Of a stretch of DNA of 64,000 nucleotides, positions 51,132-60,234 are shown in pieces; within the stretch, counting starts at the first letter, position 1, and every line of letters starts with the position of its first letter. Origin of the DNA: Mucilaginibacter pineti (lineage in GTDB: Bacteria > Bacteroidota > Bacteroidia > Sphingobacteriales > Sphingobacteriaceae); the NCBI RefSeq assembly GCF_900101875.1, contig NZ_FNAI01000017.1, forward strand, positions 1-64,000, read 5' to 3'. Position numbers and translations under genes: made by a program. The notes under the pieces are model-generated. The model was not told the DNA's origin. It did not search any database and worked only from the letters and a program-made list of their open reading frames with translations.

Positions 51132-51800
51132 TTAATGAGGAAATTGTAGCGGTACTATAATATACATTACCAACATCATTGTAGTGATAAGCATCAAAAA
51201 ATATACAAATATTTTAATATCATTAAAGGTACGCCCTTCTTTTAAAACCAAATTACGTACAGGTTCTGACACAATGAGCGCAGCGCAGAGCGACACCATA
51301 AAACCCAACGCTAATTTGGCACCCAAAAAAAAATGAAGTGGGTTGATTTTACCACCGGTTTTAAGAAGGCCAATAATATCCGGAAGGAACAAAATGTTCC
51401 AGATAGCTACGATAGCAATTGTTGCAGATGTTTTCATGGCGAAACCACCTGTTGCCTGCATAGTGGTTATGGCTATGTCATCGTAAACAGACAGCGGCTC
51501 TTTATTAGCAAGAAAGCCCGTTTCGTCTATTTTTCGCAGGAATTCGGCAGTATTAGTAAACGATTTAAATACAACGATTGATTTATAGCCCTTAACGGTA
51601 TGGTTTATACGGATGCCCCTTGAAAAAGACCTATTACTGGAAGGTACTATTGATGTAACATCTGCCGGTCTGAATTGTAGATTGCCAAACAGGGAGAGAT
51701 TCAGTTCCAGCTTATCTTTGGTTACTTTTAGTTTAGCAAAAGGCCACGAGGCATTTACGCGCCCGTAAGTTGCCCCGCCGGTTTCTTCAAATTGATACAT
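51132..51800 (-). CDS. Membrane protein of unknown function
   Basis: The 222-aa protein has a soluble N-terminal part (residues 1-115) with a PH-like beta pattern (LKVTKDKLELNLSLFGNLQFRPADVTSIVPSS...GYKSIVVFKSF). Three hydrophobic segments follow (about 124-142, 155-177, 195-217). No family was recognised with certainty. It stands alone. Confidence 0.65.
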   Translation of the reverse strand: MYQFEETGGATYGRVNASWPFAKLKVTKDKLELNLSLFGNLQFRPADVTSIVPSSNRSFSRGIRINHTVKGYKSIVVFKSFTNTAEFLRKIDETGFLANKEPLSVYDDIAITTMQATGGFAMKTSATIAIVAIWNILFLPDIIGLLKTGGKINPLHFFLGAKLALGFMVSLCAALIVSEPVRNLVLKEGRTFNDIKIFVYFLMLITTMMLVMYIIVPLQFPH

Positions 51801-51896
51801 GGTTTAGCTTTTGGCGAATGTTTGTCGCACATGATAAAGCTAATTTTTTATTTCGAAATAAATACCGGCAATTGTGTTTTTAAACACGCGCAACAA

Positions 51897-52283
51897 TTAC
51901 GCGTGTTCCATATCCAATCCCGATTTGGTGAAACAGCTTTTAACCGTGTCGCTTACATCGCGGATATCAAAGGGTTTGGCAATAAAAGCATCCGAACCAT
52001 AATTACCCAATGACTCCAGCACGCGCGGATAGGCCGATACCATGATAACCGGGATGTGCGCCGTTATGGGCGTAGTTTTTAGCATGTGGCAAAGTTCGCC
52101 GCCATTTATACCAAACAATATGTAATCGAGGATCACCATATCGGCATTATAGTCAATGGCTTCTTTAACAATGTCATCCGCGAAATTCATAGTTTTTACC
52201 TCGTAACCCTCCGGCTCAAGTATATCTTTCATCACTTCGAGTATATCCTCGCTATCATCAAGGACCAAGATTTTTTTAGACAT
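51897..52283 (-). CDS. Single-domain response regulator (CheY-like)
   Basis: The 128-aa protein is a receiver domain only: acidic pair Asp9/Asp10 (LVLDDSED), phosphoacceptor Asp53 (MVILDYILFG), Ser in IMVSAYPR and Lys in AKPFDIRD. There is no output domain, so it must act by protein contact. No histidine kinase gene is nearby. Confidence 0.92.
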   Translation of the reverse strand: MSKKILVLDDSEDILEVMKDILEPEGYEVKTMNFADDIVKEAIDYNADMVILDYILFGINGGELCHMLKTTPITAHIPVIMVSAYPRVLESLGNYGSDAFIAKPFDIRDVSDTVKSCFTKSGLDMEHA

Positions 52284-52373
52284 TTTTATACAATTGGTAC
52301 GCTTTATAACGCCCGGCGACAGGCTTTTGTTTTTTGTTGCCGTATCATAATGGTGTAATAATTGAGTTACAGG

Positions 52374-52979
52374 CTATTGTTTTAATCCGCTTACCAACTC
52401 GCCTACAGTTTTTAAAACAGTATCCAAACTTGATGGATGGCCAGTTACCTTAGCTATCATAATGCCCCCTTCGATGAGCGCAATCATGGCCAGCGAAATT
52501 TCATTGGTATCGATACCCGGCCTGAACTCCCCTGCCTTAATGCCCGAATTTATAAGGTTTTCGATAGATCTTTTCCAGCGTACTATAGCCCCGGCAGCCC
52601 TCTCCTTTAAAATGAGATTGGTATCATCGGCTTCTACAGCGGTGTTCAGGATGGGGCAGCCTCCAACCGGAAACGACTTTTCCTTATTAAAAGTGTGATA
52701 AACCTGGGCGTAAACCATCAGCTTATCATGGTAGCTTGTTGCCTTTTGAATATGTTGCTGCACCTGCTTACGCACTTTGTCTAAATTATAATCAAATACG
52801 GCGGCCGCTACTTCTTCCTTGTTTTTAAAGTTGCCGTAAATGCTGCCTTTGGTAAGTCCGGTGGCTTCGGTAAGGTCGGATAGGGAAGTGCCTGCATATC
52901 CCTTTTTATTGAAAATGCCTGCCGTAGTTTCTAAAATAAACTGACGGGTTCTTTCTGCTTTCGACAATTCGTTTTCCAT
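52374..52979 (-). CDS. TetR-family transcriptional repressor
   Basis: The 201-aa protein has an N-terminal TetR helix-turn-helix (RQFILETTAGIFNKKGYAGTSLSDLTEATGLTKGSIYGNFKNKEEV) and a variable ligand domain of TetR_C type. A TACCAACTGGTA site is 11 bases upstream of its start, and related sites precede the efflux pump and dehydrogenase genes. I infer that it represses itself and both of those genes and is released by the pump substrate. Confidence 0.93.
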   Translation of the reverse strand: MENELSKAERTRQFILETTAGIFNKKGYAGTSLSDLTEATGLTKGSIYGNFKNKEEVAAAVFDYNLDKVRKQVQQHIQKATSYHDKLMVYAQVYHTFNKEKSFPVGGCPILNTAVEADDTNLILKERAAGAIVRWKRSIENLINSGIKAGEFRPGIDTNEISLAMIALIEGGIMIAKVTGHPSSLDTVLKTVGELVSGLKQ

Positions 52980-52989
52980 AATGCAAATG

Positions 52990-53001
52990 TACCAACTGGT
53001 A
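52990..53001. promoter_or_regulatory. TetR-type operator (tetR promoter)
   Basis: TACCAACTGGTA has TACCA/TGGTA half-sites and lies 11 bases upstream of the TetR start on the minus strand. It matches the palindromes at 54594-54627 and 55422-55441. Confidence 0.65.
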
Positions 53002-53030
53002 TTTTAATATTGTAATTTTTGATGGCCCTA

Positions 53031-54572
53031 TTAATGGTCCGAAACCAACACTATAGGCCTAACTTGTTTTTGCCGTTTTATAACCAGCAGCAAAAGTGGC
53101 ATGGCTAATACAAACAACAGGCCGATAAACAAGTAGGCATCAAGGTAACTTAACAGGAACGATTGCTTATCAATACCGCTGTTTATTATGCCCATCGCCT
53201 TGTTTTTGGCATCCATAGCCTGCATCCCTTTGCCCGAAAAGTATTGCGTAAGCTTACTGATACGTGCCGTGGCTTCGGTATTATATATGCTGATGTTGGC
53301 TACCAGGTCATTACGGTGCAGCCCAAACCGTTTGGCAACATAGGTATTTATCATGGCGATACCGAATGAACCACCCAGTTGCCGCATCATATTATTCAAC
53401 GCCGAACCCTGCGGAACATCCTTGGCCTCCAACCCCGAAACTGCCAGTGCCGTAAGCGGAACGGTTAAAAATGCCATACCCAAGGCCCTGTAAATAAGGT
53501 TGCTCGCCAAAATGCCCGGAGTAGCATCCAGATCTAACCCCGACATTTTATAGCTGAAGATGATGAACAGTACAAAGCCCGTAAATACGATGATCAGCGG
53601 CGACACTCCCTTTTTTAATAGCGACGCAGAAAAAAGCAGACCGAAAATTGCCAATATAGCTCCCGGTAACAAGGTAAGCCCTGTTATAGTAGGCGGAAAC
53701 CCAAAGATGCGCTGCGCCAGCACCGGCGTAAGAAAAACAGAGGTGAACATGCCCACACCAGTTACAAACGTTAGTATGGCTGCCACTGCGAGCGATTTAC
53801 TTTTCAGCACCCGCAGATCAATAACCGGGTTGGGGATGGTAAGTTCCCACCAAATGAAAACGGTGAGGCTTAAGACTGCCATTATCGTTAACACAACGAT
53901 ATAGCCGGCCGCAAACCAATCGTCGGTTTCGCCGCGTTCCAGTACGGTTTGTAATGATCCTATGCCAATAACCAGCAGCAGGATGCCCCACCAGTCAACG
54001 GCTTTGGCTTTCACTTTTATGGCAGGTTCGGTAACTAATAACAGGCTTGATACGGTTACGGCTATACCAATAGGTATATTGATGTAAAAGATCCAGGGCC
54101 ACGAGTAATTTTCGGTAATAAAACCACCCAGTGTTGGCCCTATGGTTGGTCCTAAGAAAACGCCTATGCCAAAAAGCGCACTGGCAATTCCCATGCGGGC
54201 CTTGCCGTATACCTCAAACACAATGGCCTGCGATACCGACAGTAATGCCCCGCCGCCCATGCCCTGCAAAAAACGGAACAGTACCAGCGTCCAGATGTTG
54301 GATGCCATACCGCACATAGCCGAAAAGAACGTAAACGCAATGATAGATCCGATATAATAATTACGCCTGCCCAGGTTGGTAGTCAAAAAACTGGTCATGG
54401 GGATGATGATGATATTGGCTATTGCGTAGGCTGTTATTACCCAGGAAGTATCTTCGAGCGTGGAACCCAAATTACCGCTCATGTGTGATAGCGCCACGTT
54501 TACTATCGAGGTGTCAATGAGTTCCATCATGGCGGCCGCTATAACGGTAATAATGAGTATATTCTTTTTCAT
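53031..54572 (-). CDS. DHA2-family multidrug efflux MFS transporter (EmrB-like)
   Basis: The 513-aa protein has 14 predicted transmembrane segments. It carries DHA2 marks: MELIDTSIVNVALSHM in TM1, WVITAYAIANIIIIPM in TM2, and FLGPTIGPTLGGFITENYSWPWIFYINIPIG (motif C and the following loop). It exports drugs or other amphiphiles with protons. No membrane fusion protein or TolC gene is adjacent. It is preceded by a 34-base perfect palindrome that is a likely TetR operator. Confidence 0.92.
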   Translation of the reverse strand: MKKNILIITVIAAAMMELIDTSIVNVALSHMSGNLGSTLEDTSWVITAYAIANIIIIPMTSFLTTNLGRRNYYIGSIIAFTFFSAMCGMASNIWTLVLFRFLQGMGGGALLSVSQAIVFEVYGKARMGIASALFGIGVFLGPTIGPTLGGFITENYSWPWIFYINIPIGIAVTVSSLLLVTEPAIKVKAKAVDWWGILLLVIGIGSLQTVLERGETDDWFAAGYIVVLTIMAVLSLTVFIWWELTIPNPVIDLRVLKSKSLAVAAILTFVTGVGMFTSVFLTPVLAQRIFGFPPTITGLTLLPGAILAIFGLLFSASLLKKGVSPLIIVFTGFVLFIIFSYKMSGLDLDATPGILASNLIYRALGMAFLTVPLTALAVSGLEAKDVPQGSALNNMMRQLGGSFGIAMINTYVAKRFGLHRNDLVANISIYNTEATARISKLTQYFSGKGMQAMDAKNKAMGIINSGIDKQSFLLSYLDAYLFIGLLFVLAMPLLLLVIKRQKQVRPIVLVSDH

Positions 54573-54593
54573 CGGATATAAGGCATATGGAAA

Positions 54594-54627
54594 ATCCTAT
54601 AATATACCAATTGGTATATTATAGGAT
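54594..54627. promoter_or_regulatory. 34-base perfect palindrome: TetR-type operator and possible terminator
   Basis: Centre ATACCAATTGGTAT, extended on both sides to a perfect 34-base palindrome. It sits in the 66-base gap between the dehydrogenase stop and the efflux pump start. The centre matches the other two TetR-type sites; the long extension suggests a second role as a hairpin. Confidence 0.75.
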
Positions 54628-54638
54628 AAAAAAATGAA

Positions 54639-55382
54639 TTAGTTTCTTGGCAGGTTAATCACCCGTAAAGCTTCGTCGGGGTTTGAGAGGTATAGGCGAT
54701 AGAAATCTTCGGTATTGGCAACCCTTATTTCGTAGTTGTTGGCTTCCAGGCTAACCAAAAATTCATCAGCAACCTGCGATGCCGGGATGCCGTTTTTGCC
54801 ACCAATTTCTGCCGAAAATTCGGTATCAACCAAAGGGGGCATCAATTCAAAAACCTTTACGCTGGTTTCGGCCAATACAAGGCGTAAAGCACGGGTGTAA
54901 GCATGCAAGGCGGCTTTTGTTGCGCCATAAGTGGCCAAGCGAGTGCTTGGGGCAAATGCTACCACGGATGATACGTTTACTATAGCTGCTTCGGTTTGTT
55001 TTTTTAATGCAGGCAACAATTTTTCATTTAACCTGATCACAGAAAGATAGTTGGTCAGCATTTCTTCGGCAGCTTTTTCAAAGGTGTTGGTATCGGTAAG
55101 CAGGTTGTTAAGGTTGGCGGCACCCGCGTTATTGATCACGATATTAAGCGCCGGGAACTCGGTAGTTAACTTGGCTACCAATGCTTCTACGTTGTCGGCA
55201 TTGGAGATATCGGCAGTAACAGCTGTTACATTTTGCAATTGTGCCGCAGCCTTTTCAAGTCGCTGTTTATTACGACCAATGATAATTACATGGTTGTTTT
55301 TTGATGATAGTGATTTTGCCAATTCAAAACCTATACCTGCACTACCGCCGGTTATAAGAATGGTGTTTTGTGAAGTTTTCAT
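54639..55382 (-). CDS. Short-chain dehydrogenase/reductase
   Basis: The protein (247 aa from ATG 55382; a GTG at 55415 would add 11 residues) has the classical SDR pattern: NAD(P) motif TGGSAGIGFELA, NNAG, the catalytic Ser in VNVSSVVAF and the YxxxK motif YGATKAAL. It resembles DltE-type SDRs. A TetR-type operator lies 40 bases upstream, so it is probably induced together with the efflux pump. Substrate is unknown. Confidence 0.9.
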   Translation of the reverse strand: MKTSQNTILITGGSAGIGFELAKSLSSKNNHVIIIGRNKQRLEKAAAQLQNVTAVTADISNADNVEALVAKLTTEFPALNIVINNAGAANLNNLLTDTNTFEKAAEEMLTNYLSVIRLNEKLLPALKKQTEAAIVNVSSVVAFAPSTRLATYGATKAALHAYTRALRLVLAETSVKVFELMPPLVDTEFSAEIGGKNGIPASQVADEFLVSLEANNYEIRVANTEDFYRLYLSNPDEALRVINLPRN

Positions 55383-55421
55383 TTTGTTGCTATGTTGATC
55401 TGTTAATTTCAACACAACAAA

Positions 55422-55441
55422 AATATACCAATCGGTATATT
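55422..55441. promoter_or_regulatory. TetR-type operator (SDR promoter)
   Basis: AATATACCAATCGGTATATT is palindromic except for the central pair. It is upstream of the dehydrogenase gene on the minus strand. Confidence 0.7.
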
Positions 55442-55442
55442 T

Positions 55443-55880
55443 TTACAATAGGTAAAACTCATCTTTGTGTCATGATTATTTGTGGTTGATTTCTATAATT
55501 AAAGAGGTCTTTGTTATCGCATACCCGCCCTTGGCCGCGGGAGGGCCAGTTACTTTGTAGCCACAAAGTAACCAAAAGGCTTTCAGCAGAGCGGCTTCTT
55601 TGCCGCACAAGGCCTTTGCCCTGCAAATCAGTCAGAACCACGGACTGCAATTATTTGCCCCAACCCGCTCGATCTCGCCCTTCTGCAAAACTTGCTATGC
55701 CCCTGCAGCCGCACAAGCCACCATCGTTCTGCCAGCTTTCGCCCGAAGCTTATCTGCTGACGAGGAGGAGAATTGTTTGAACCACGATTCTTAGGATTAA
55801 AGGGTGGCCGGGATTTTTTATTTAAATGAAATCCTGTCAATTCACTAATTCGGTAAATTAGAGTTCAGACGATATTCCCA
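55443..55880. repeat. Gene-free stretch with repeat remnants
   Basis: This gap contains the perfect hairpin GTTACTTTGT-AGCC-ACAAAGTAAC (55549-55572) and a C-rich stretch up to about 55790 without a convincing reading frame. It ends with CTTATCTGCTGACGAGG, whose core is inverted at 59295 (GTCAGCAGATAAG). It looks like a degenerate dispersed element. No gene is seen. Confidence 0.6.
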
Positions 55881-55886
55881 CAAAAA

Positions 55887-55913
55887 AGCCTGCCGGTAAC
55901 CAACCGGCAGGCT
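55887..55913 (-). terminator. Terminator of the lut operon
   Basis: On the minus strand AGCCTGCCGGT, loop TGGTT, ACCGGCAGGCT followed by five T. It lies 33 bases after the lutC stop. Confidence 0.9.
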
Positions 55914-55945
55914 CAATTAAAATATATAAACTCAACTAAAAGGGG

Positions 55946-56539
55946 CTATGTAATAATAAACACGGATAAACTCCTTGGGCCATGTGCGCCGATAACCAGC
56001 GATTGTTCTATATCGGCAGTTTTTGACGGACCCGAAATGAATGCGCCGTAGCCATATCTGGCATCGCCAATTTTTTCATAAGCCTGCGCCATGGTGGGTA
56101 CAAAATTGTTTTTATCAATCACTATGGCCAAATGCTGGGCTATAAATGGCAGTACCCGTATGTGCATCTGTTCTTCGGTGAGCCATAGTGCGCCATTTTC
56201 GGCAACGCCCAGGTTTGATTGCAGTATGGTAAGCTCTACGTTTGCAAAGCTGTGCGATAGCTCGTGCACTACGCTGGCCGCATCGGTATAATCTGTCAAA
56301 CCCGCAACGCCTGATATTACCTGTACGCCGGGTTTAAATTCTTTTTGCAGGATGGTTTTTATAGCTTCCAAATCAGCCACTTCATACACAAAGCTCCCCC
56401 CCGCGCTGGCAATGGCGGTGTATTTTTCTACCAGGTTGGCATCAGTAGCGGTAAGCGATGCCAATACATTAAGATCGGGCAGTTCGGCGCTGGTAAACTG
56501 GTTGGCCTTTACGGCTGCTAATATTTTCTCGCGACTCAT
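55946..56539 (-). CDS. lutC: Lactate utilization protein C (LUD domain)
   Basis: The 197-aa protein from ATG 56539 is a LutC/YkgG-type LUD domain with LTDYTDAASVVHELS, ENGALWLTEEQMHIRVLPFIAQHLAIVID and a C-terminal GPSKTADIEQSLVIGAHGPRSLSVFII. The ATG overlaps the lutB stop (ATGA), which decides the start over a further upstream in-frame codon. With LutA and LutB it forms the iron-sulfur complex that oxidises L-lactate to pyruvate. Confidence 0.93.
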   Translation of the reverse strand: MSREKILAAVKANQFTSAELPDLNVLASLTATDANLVEKYTAIASAGGSFVYEVADLEAIKTILQKEFKPGVQVISGVAGLTDYTDAASVVHELSHSFANVELTILQSNLGVAENGALWLTEEQMHIRVLPFIAQHLAIVIDKNNFVPTMAQAYEKIGDARYGYGAFISGPSKTADIEQSLVIGAHGPRSLSVFIIT

Positions 56540-57921
56540 CGTTTTTCTCCTTCTCTTTTCTTGTACCATTCGCCAAATGATTCTTCGGGTGCTTTGGGCA
56601 TTTCGCGGTGTTTGTACCAGGGGTTCATGCCGTTATTAACCGCAAACGGCGCGTATTTAAACGTAAACCTACCCATTTTGCCAGCCGCACGATATAAACC
56701 GGGAGATGACAGCGTGAATGCCATGCCCTTCATGGCCAGGGTTTTTGCTTTGGGGCTGTAGCCTTCCTGCACAATTACCTGTCGCCATTTATATAGCTGA
56801 TCATGGATATCTATTTTTACCGGACACACGTTACTGCACGATCCGCAAAGCGTTGACGCAAAGGGCAGGTCGGCATATTTTTTCATGTCGAGGTTAGGGG
56901 CAAGGATACTGCCAATTGGCCCCGCAACTGCTGTATGATAACTATGCCCGCCGCTTTTGCGGTAAACCGGACAAGTGTTCATACATGCCCCGCAACGGAT
57001 ACATTTTAGCGAATTTCGGAAATCCTTACGGCCCAGCTGGATACTGCGACCATTATCCACAATTACAATATGAATTTCTTTACCGGCTTGCGGTTTACTG
57101 AAATGACTGGAGTAGGTAGTAATAGGCTGGCCTGTAGCACTGCGGGTAAGCAGGCGCAAAAACACACCCAGATGTTTCCTTTCGGGGATGATCTTTTCTA
57201 TCCCCATGGAGGCAATATGGATTTCGGCCAGGTGGGCACCCATATCGGCATTACCCTCGTTGGTACAGATCACAAATTCGCCCGTTTCGGCAACCGCGAA
57301 ATTTACCCCGGTTAATGCCGATCTCCGGGTTAAAAATACTTCCCGTAAATGCTGGCGTGCGGTTTCTGTAAGGATCTTCGGGTCCGATTCGCCTTTGGCT
57401 GAACCTAAATGTTCGTGAAATATATCGCCAATTTCTTCTTTTTTCTTGTGGATGCAAGGCAGTACAATATGACTTGGCGGTTCGCCCGCCAGCTGCACAA
57501 TCCGTTCGCCCAGATCCGAGTCTATCACATCAACGCCCCGTTCTATCAGGTACTCGTTCAGGTGACACTCCTCGGTAAGCATCGATTTGCTTTTCACCAT
57601 CCGGTCGATACCCCGATCGCTTAACAATTTATGGATTATCTGGTTATGCTCGGCGGCATCGGCAGCCCAGTGTACAATTATGCCGTTCTTGATGGCGTTG
57701 GCCTCAAACTGCGTTAAATATTCGCTAAGGTTAGAGAGTACGTTATTCTTGATCTGCGATGCTGTTTCGCGCAGCAATTCCCATTCGGGCAGCTTTTGCG
57801 CCGCGATATCCCGTTTGGCCCTAACCCACCAAAGCGTTTCGTCGTGCCAGTCAACCCGGGGTTCGTCCCGGTTAAATATTTCGGCTAATTCTGCGTGATC
57901 CTTTGTTACTGCGCTGCTCAT
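56536..57921 (-). CDS. lutB: Lactate utilization iron-sulfur protein B
   Basis: The 461-aa protein has an N-terminal LUD domain (GIIVHWAADAAEHNQIIHKLL, LTEECHLNEYLIERGVDVIDSDLGERI). Two 4Fe-4S motifs follow: CIRCGACMNTCPVY near residue 307 and LCGSCSNVCPVKIDIHDQ near 357. The C-terminal part has the usual helical segment. It overlaps both lutA and lutC by four bases, giving tight coupling. Length is normal for LutB. Confidence 0.95.
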   Translation of the reverse strand: MSSAVTKDHAELAEIFNRDEPRVDWHDETLWWVRAKRDIAAQKLPEWELLRETASQIKNNVLSNLSEYLTQFEANAIKNGIIVHWAADAAEHNQIIHKLLSDRGIDRMVKSKSMLTEECHLNEYLIERGVDVIDSDLGERIVQLAGEPPSHIVLPCIHKKKEEIGDIFHEHLGSAKGESDPKILTETARQHLREVFLTRRSALTGVNFAVAETGEFVICTNEGNADMGAHLAEIHIASMGIEKIIPERKHLGVFLRLLTRSATGQPITTYSSHFSKPQAGKEIHIVIVDNGRSIQLGRKDFRNSLKCIRCGACMNTCPVYRKSGGHSYHTAVAGPIGSILAPNLDMKKYADLPFASTLCGSCSNVCPVKIDIHDQLYKWRQVIVQEGYSPKAKTLAMKGMAFTLSSPGLYRAAGKMGRFTFKYAPFAVNNGMNPWYKHREMPKAPEESFGEWYKKREGEKR

Positions 57922-58658
57922 TGGATGCTATGGTTTAAAATTTCGGCAACGTGTATCACCTTAACATTGCTGTTTTGCCTGCGTAAAATACCCTCCATGT
58001 GCATCAGACACGATAGATCGGCCGAGGTAATGTATTCGGCGCCATGCTCAATATGATCGTCCACCCGGTCTTTACCCATTTTTGATGATACCGCTTCTTC
58101 GGCCACGCAAAACGTACCCCCAAAGCCACAGCAATCATCCTGACGGCCTAATTGTACCAGCTGCAAACCTTGCACCATATCTAATAATTTGGCTGGTTTG
58201 CTAAAAGCCGGGGCCACCAGTTCGCTCATTTGGGCAATGTGCAATCCGCGTAAACCGTGGCAGCTTTGGTGCAAGCCCACTTTATGGGGGAAGCTGGCTT
58301 CCAGGTGTTCAACATGTAATATATCTACCAAAAACTCCGTAAGCTCGTAAACCCTTTTACGGATCTCGGTGGCTTTGTCCTCACTTTGGGGTGAGTGCAG
58401 GTGTTCTTTTATATGCAGGGTACAGCTGCCCGATGGGCATACGATGTAATCGTAACCGCTAAAATTATCAATGAACAGGTTATTACAGCCCGTGGTAAGG
58501 TGCTCATAGCCAGAGTTGGCCATAGGCTGCCCGCAGCAGGTTTGATTTTTAGGATAATGAACCTCAACCCCAAGTTTTTCCAGTAACTCCAGTGTGGCAA
58601 TAGCAGCCTTTGGGTAAAACTGGTCAACGTAGCAAGGCACAAATAAAGCTACCTTCAT
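57918..58658 (-). CDS. lutA: Lactate utilization protein A (CCG-domain Fe-S protein)
   Basis: The 246-aa protein has two cysteine-rich CCG domains: TCCGQPMANSGY near residue 40 and DCCGFGGTFCVAEEAVSSKMGKDRVDDH near 175. Between them is HQSCHGLRGL. These bind iron-sulfur clusters and are shared with heterodisulfide reductase and glycolate oxidase subunits. It is the first gene of the lutABC operon. Confidence 0.95.
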   Translation of the reverse strand: MKVALFVPCYVDQFYPKAAIATLELLEKLGVEVHYPKNQTCCGQPMANSGYEHLTTGCNNLFIDNFSGYDYIVCPSGSCTLHIKEHLHSPQSEDKATEIRKRVYELTEFLVDILHVEHLEASFPHKVGLHQSCHGLRGLHIAQMSELVAPAFSKPAKLLDMVQGLQLVQLGRQDDCCGFGGTFCVAEEAVSSKMGKDRVDDHIEHGAEYITSADLSCLMHMEGILRRQNSNVKVIHVAEILNHSIQ

Positions 58659-59453
58659 TGTATTTGTTTACTTCAATTGGTTTAAAGCAATAATAGCGGT
58701 TATAATTTGCAAAACCGTCCTTATGTATCTTTAACGTTAAGGGGGAGTTTGCTTTTATTCGGCCTTATGCTTATTAACGAAAGTACAGCAATCGCATGCA
58801 ATTGTTATCAGCTTTTTTTGCAAATGATTAATGTTTATTAGCGTAGATGATAATTTTTGATAATTGAATAATCCATTAAGGGGTGGGAATTGTGAAGGGT
58901 TCGTTGTTGGATTTGCTGTATATTGATCAGTGCGCGTGAGGGATGTAAGTGCTTTTTCCAAGCCAGTGGATGTCACGTTTTTCGTGATTATTGTTTTTTA
59001 AAGGAACTCAAGATGGCTTCGCCGTACTTTTTCCGCAAAAGAAATTAACCAAAGAAACTTAGCGTAGCGCCCTCATGAACACCTAAAAAATAAACAACCG
59101 TGAATAAACTCCCGGCTGCACCAGCTTCTGTGAAAGTTTCTGCTTAGGCTGGGCCTGTGCTTCCGAAGCTGCTGATGCCGGATTTTTAGGTTAACGGAGA
59201 TACAGTGCTTTTGGATTAACGGATGTTTTATAGATGTACAGATAAAAATCCTGGCAATCCTTTAATCCTAAAAATCAAGGTTCAGACAATTTCGTCAGCA
59301 GATAAGCTCAAACTCCCGCGAGGTTAGCGTAGCGTAACTCGTGGGTAGCAAGGTTAAAGCCTCCGGCTTTATTCAGCTGAAAGCTGAACCCATGTTAACC
59401 ACGAGCTGCAAGCTCGCGGTAGTGAAATAGTAGAAAAATAAAGTTGTATAGCG
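58659..59453. other. Gene-free stretch with small hairpins and repeat remnants
   Basis: No convincing gene is seen in these 795 bases. A 73-codon open frame on the minus strand (58755-58976) lacks family marks. Around 59034-59070 is AAAGAAATTAACCAAAGAAA with a GCGTAGCG word. At 59356-59416 three hairpins follow in tandem: AAAGCCTCCGGCTTT, TTCAGCTGAAAGCTGAA and CGAGCTGCAAGCTCG. Confidence 0.6.
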
Positions 59454-60098
59454 TCAATTCACAATATAACCCAGCTTCACATTTTTATAAGCGGGTTTTT
59501 GCAATTGAACTTTAAGCTTTTTAAAACTTTCGGTAGGGCCCTGGGTAATGAACATATTTAGCAGCCATGCGGGTACGCTGCCGCCTGCGTCAACGTGCAG
59601 GGTATATTCAACTTTAACTTGTCCGTTTTCCTGCGGATAAATGATCCATTTACCTACCGATTCCTGGATGCGTACAATGCCGTCCTTTTCGGGGATCATA
59701 TCTGCAATACAGGGGGCATCTACGGTAACTATTTTTGTTGTGGGGTCTTGCGTTACTTTTATGTGGGCTATAAAGTCGCGGTTGTGAACGGGCCAGGGAA
59801 CGGATACTTCGGAGTAATAATACAATTCTGACGGTGAAACTTTTTTGATCAGACTAACCGATTTTGTATGATAAACCCAATCAACACTACCATTGATATC
59901 TAAAAGCACCGATATCAGTTGCGAGGCGGTGGCATCTAAATAACATTCAACCTTAATGGCCTTAACTTTTGAATTGGCTACGTGGCGAGTGTAAACCTTA
60001 ATGCCTTCTTTATTGGTATTTAAAGCCCAGGGGTCTTCGGCATGTGCAAAGGCAACGTTTAGCAGCAGCAGGAGTAATAAGGTGTATTTTTTGTACAT
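59454..60098 (-). CDS. Secreted START-domain lipid-binding-like protein
   Basis: The 214-aa protein from ATG 60098 has a signal peptide (MYKKYTLLLLLLLNVAFAHAED). The frame is open further upstream, but the signal supports this start. The rest is a START-type domain: GIKVYTRHVANSKVKAIKVECYLDATASQLISVLLDINGSVDWVYHTKSVSLIKK, then SVPWPVHNRDFIAHIKV and YTLHVDAGGSVPAWLLNMF. Such domains bind lipids or other hydrophobic ligands. It lies between the GH78 gene's terminator and the repeat stretch. Confidence 0.85.
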   Translation of the reverse strand: MYKKYTLLLLLLLNVAFAHAEDPWALNTNKEGIKVYTRHVANSKVKAIKVECYLDATASQLISVLLDINGSVDWVYHTKSVSLIKKVSPSELYYYSEVSVPWPVHNRDFIAHIKVTQDPTTKIVTVDAPCIADMIPEKDGIVRIQESVGKWIIYPQENGQVKVEYTLHVDAGGSVPAWLLNMFITQGPTESFKKLKVQLQKPAYKNVKLGYIVN

Positions 60099-60141
60099 GA
60101 CCGTAACCGAAAAAAAATCGTGTAACAAATCTATATACAAA

Positions 60142-60167
60142 ACAGGCCGGTTGATTAACCGGCCTGT
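60142..60167. terminator. Hairpin terminator of the GH78 gene
   Basis: ACAGGCCGGTT, loop GATT, AACCGGCCTGT: a perfect 11-base stem. On the minus strand it is followed by TTTT, 68 bases after the GH78 stop. Confidence 0.75.
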
Positions 60168-60234
60168 CAAAAATTGGTCATTTCATATTAAGCAAATGTT
60201 AAAAATGAAAGTTCTATGTCAATTGAGCGTTGTG

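Noticed and set aside
55443..55880. Possible degraded transposase
   Set aside because: Small frames on both strands show no DDE or other transposase motif; only a repeat remnant can be supported.
58755..58976. A 73-codon minus-strand frame in the gap after lutA
   Set aside because: AT-rich, without motif or coupling to a neighbour; not enough to call a gene.
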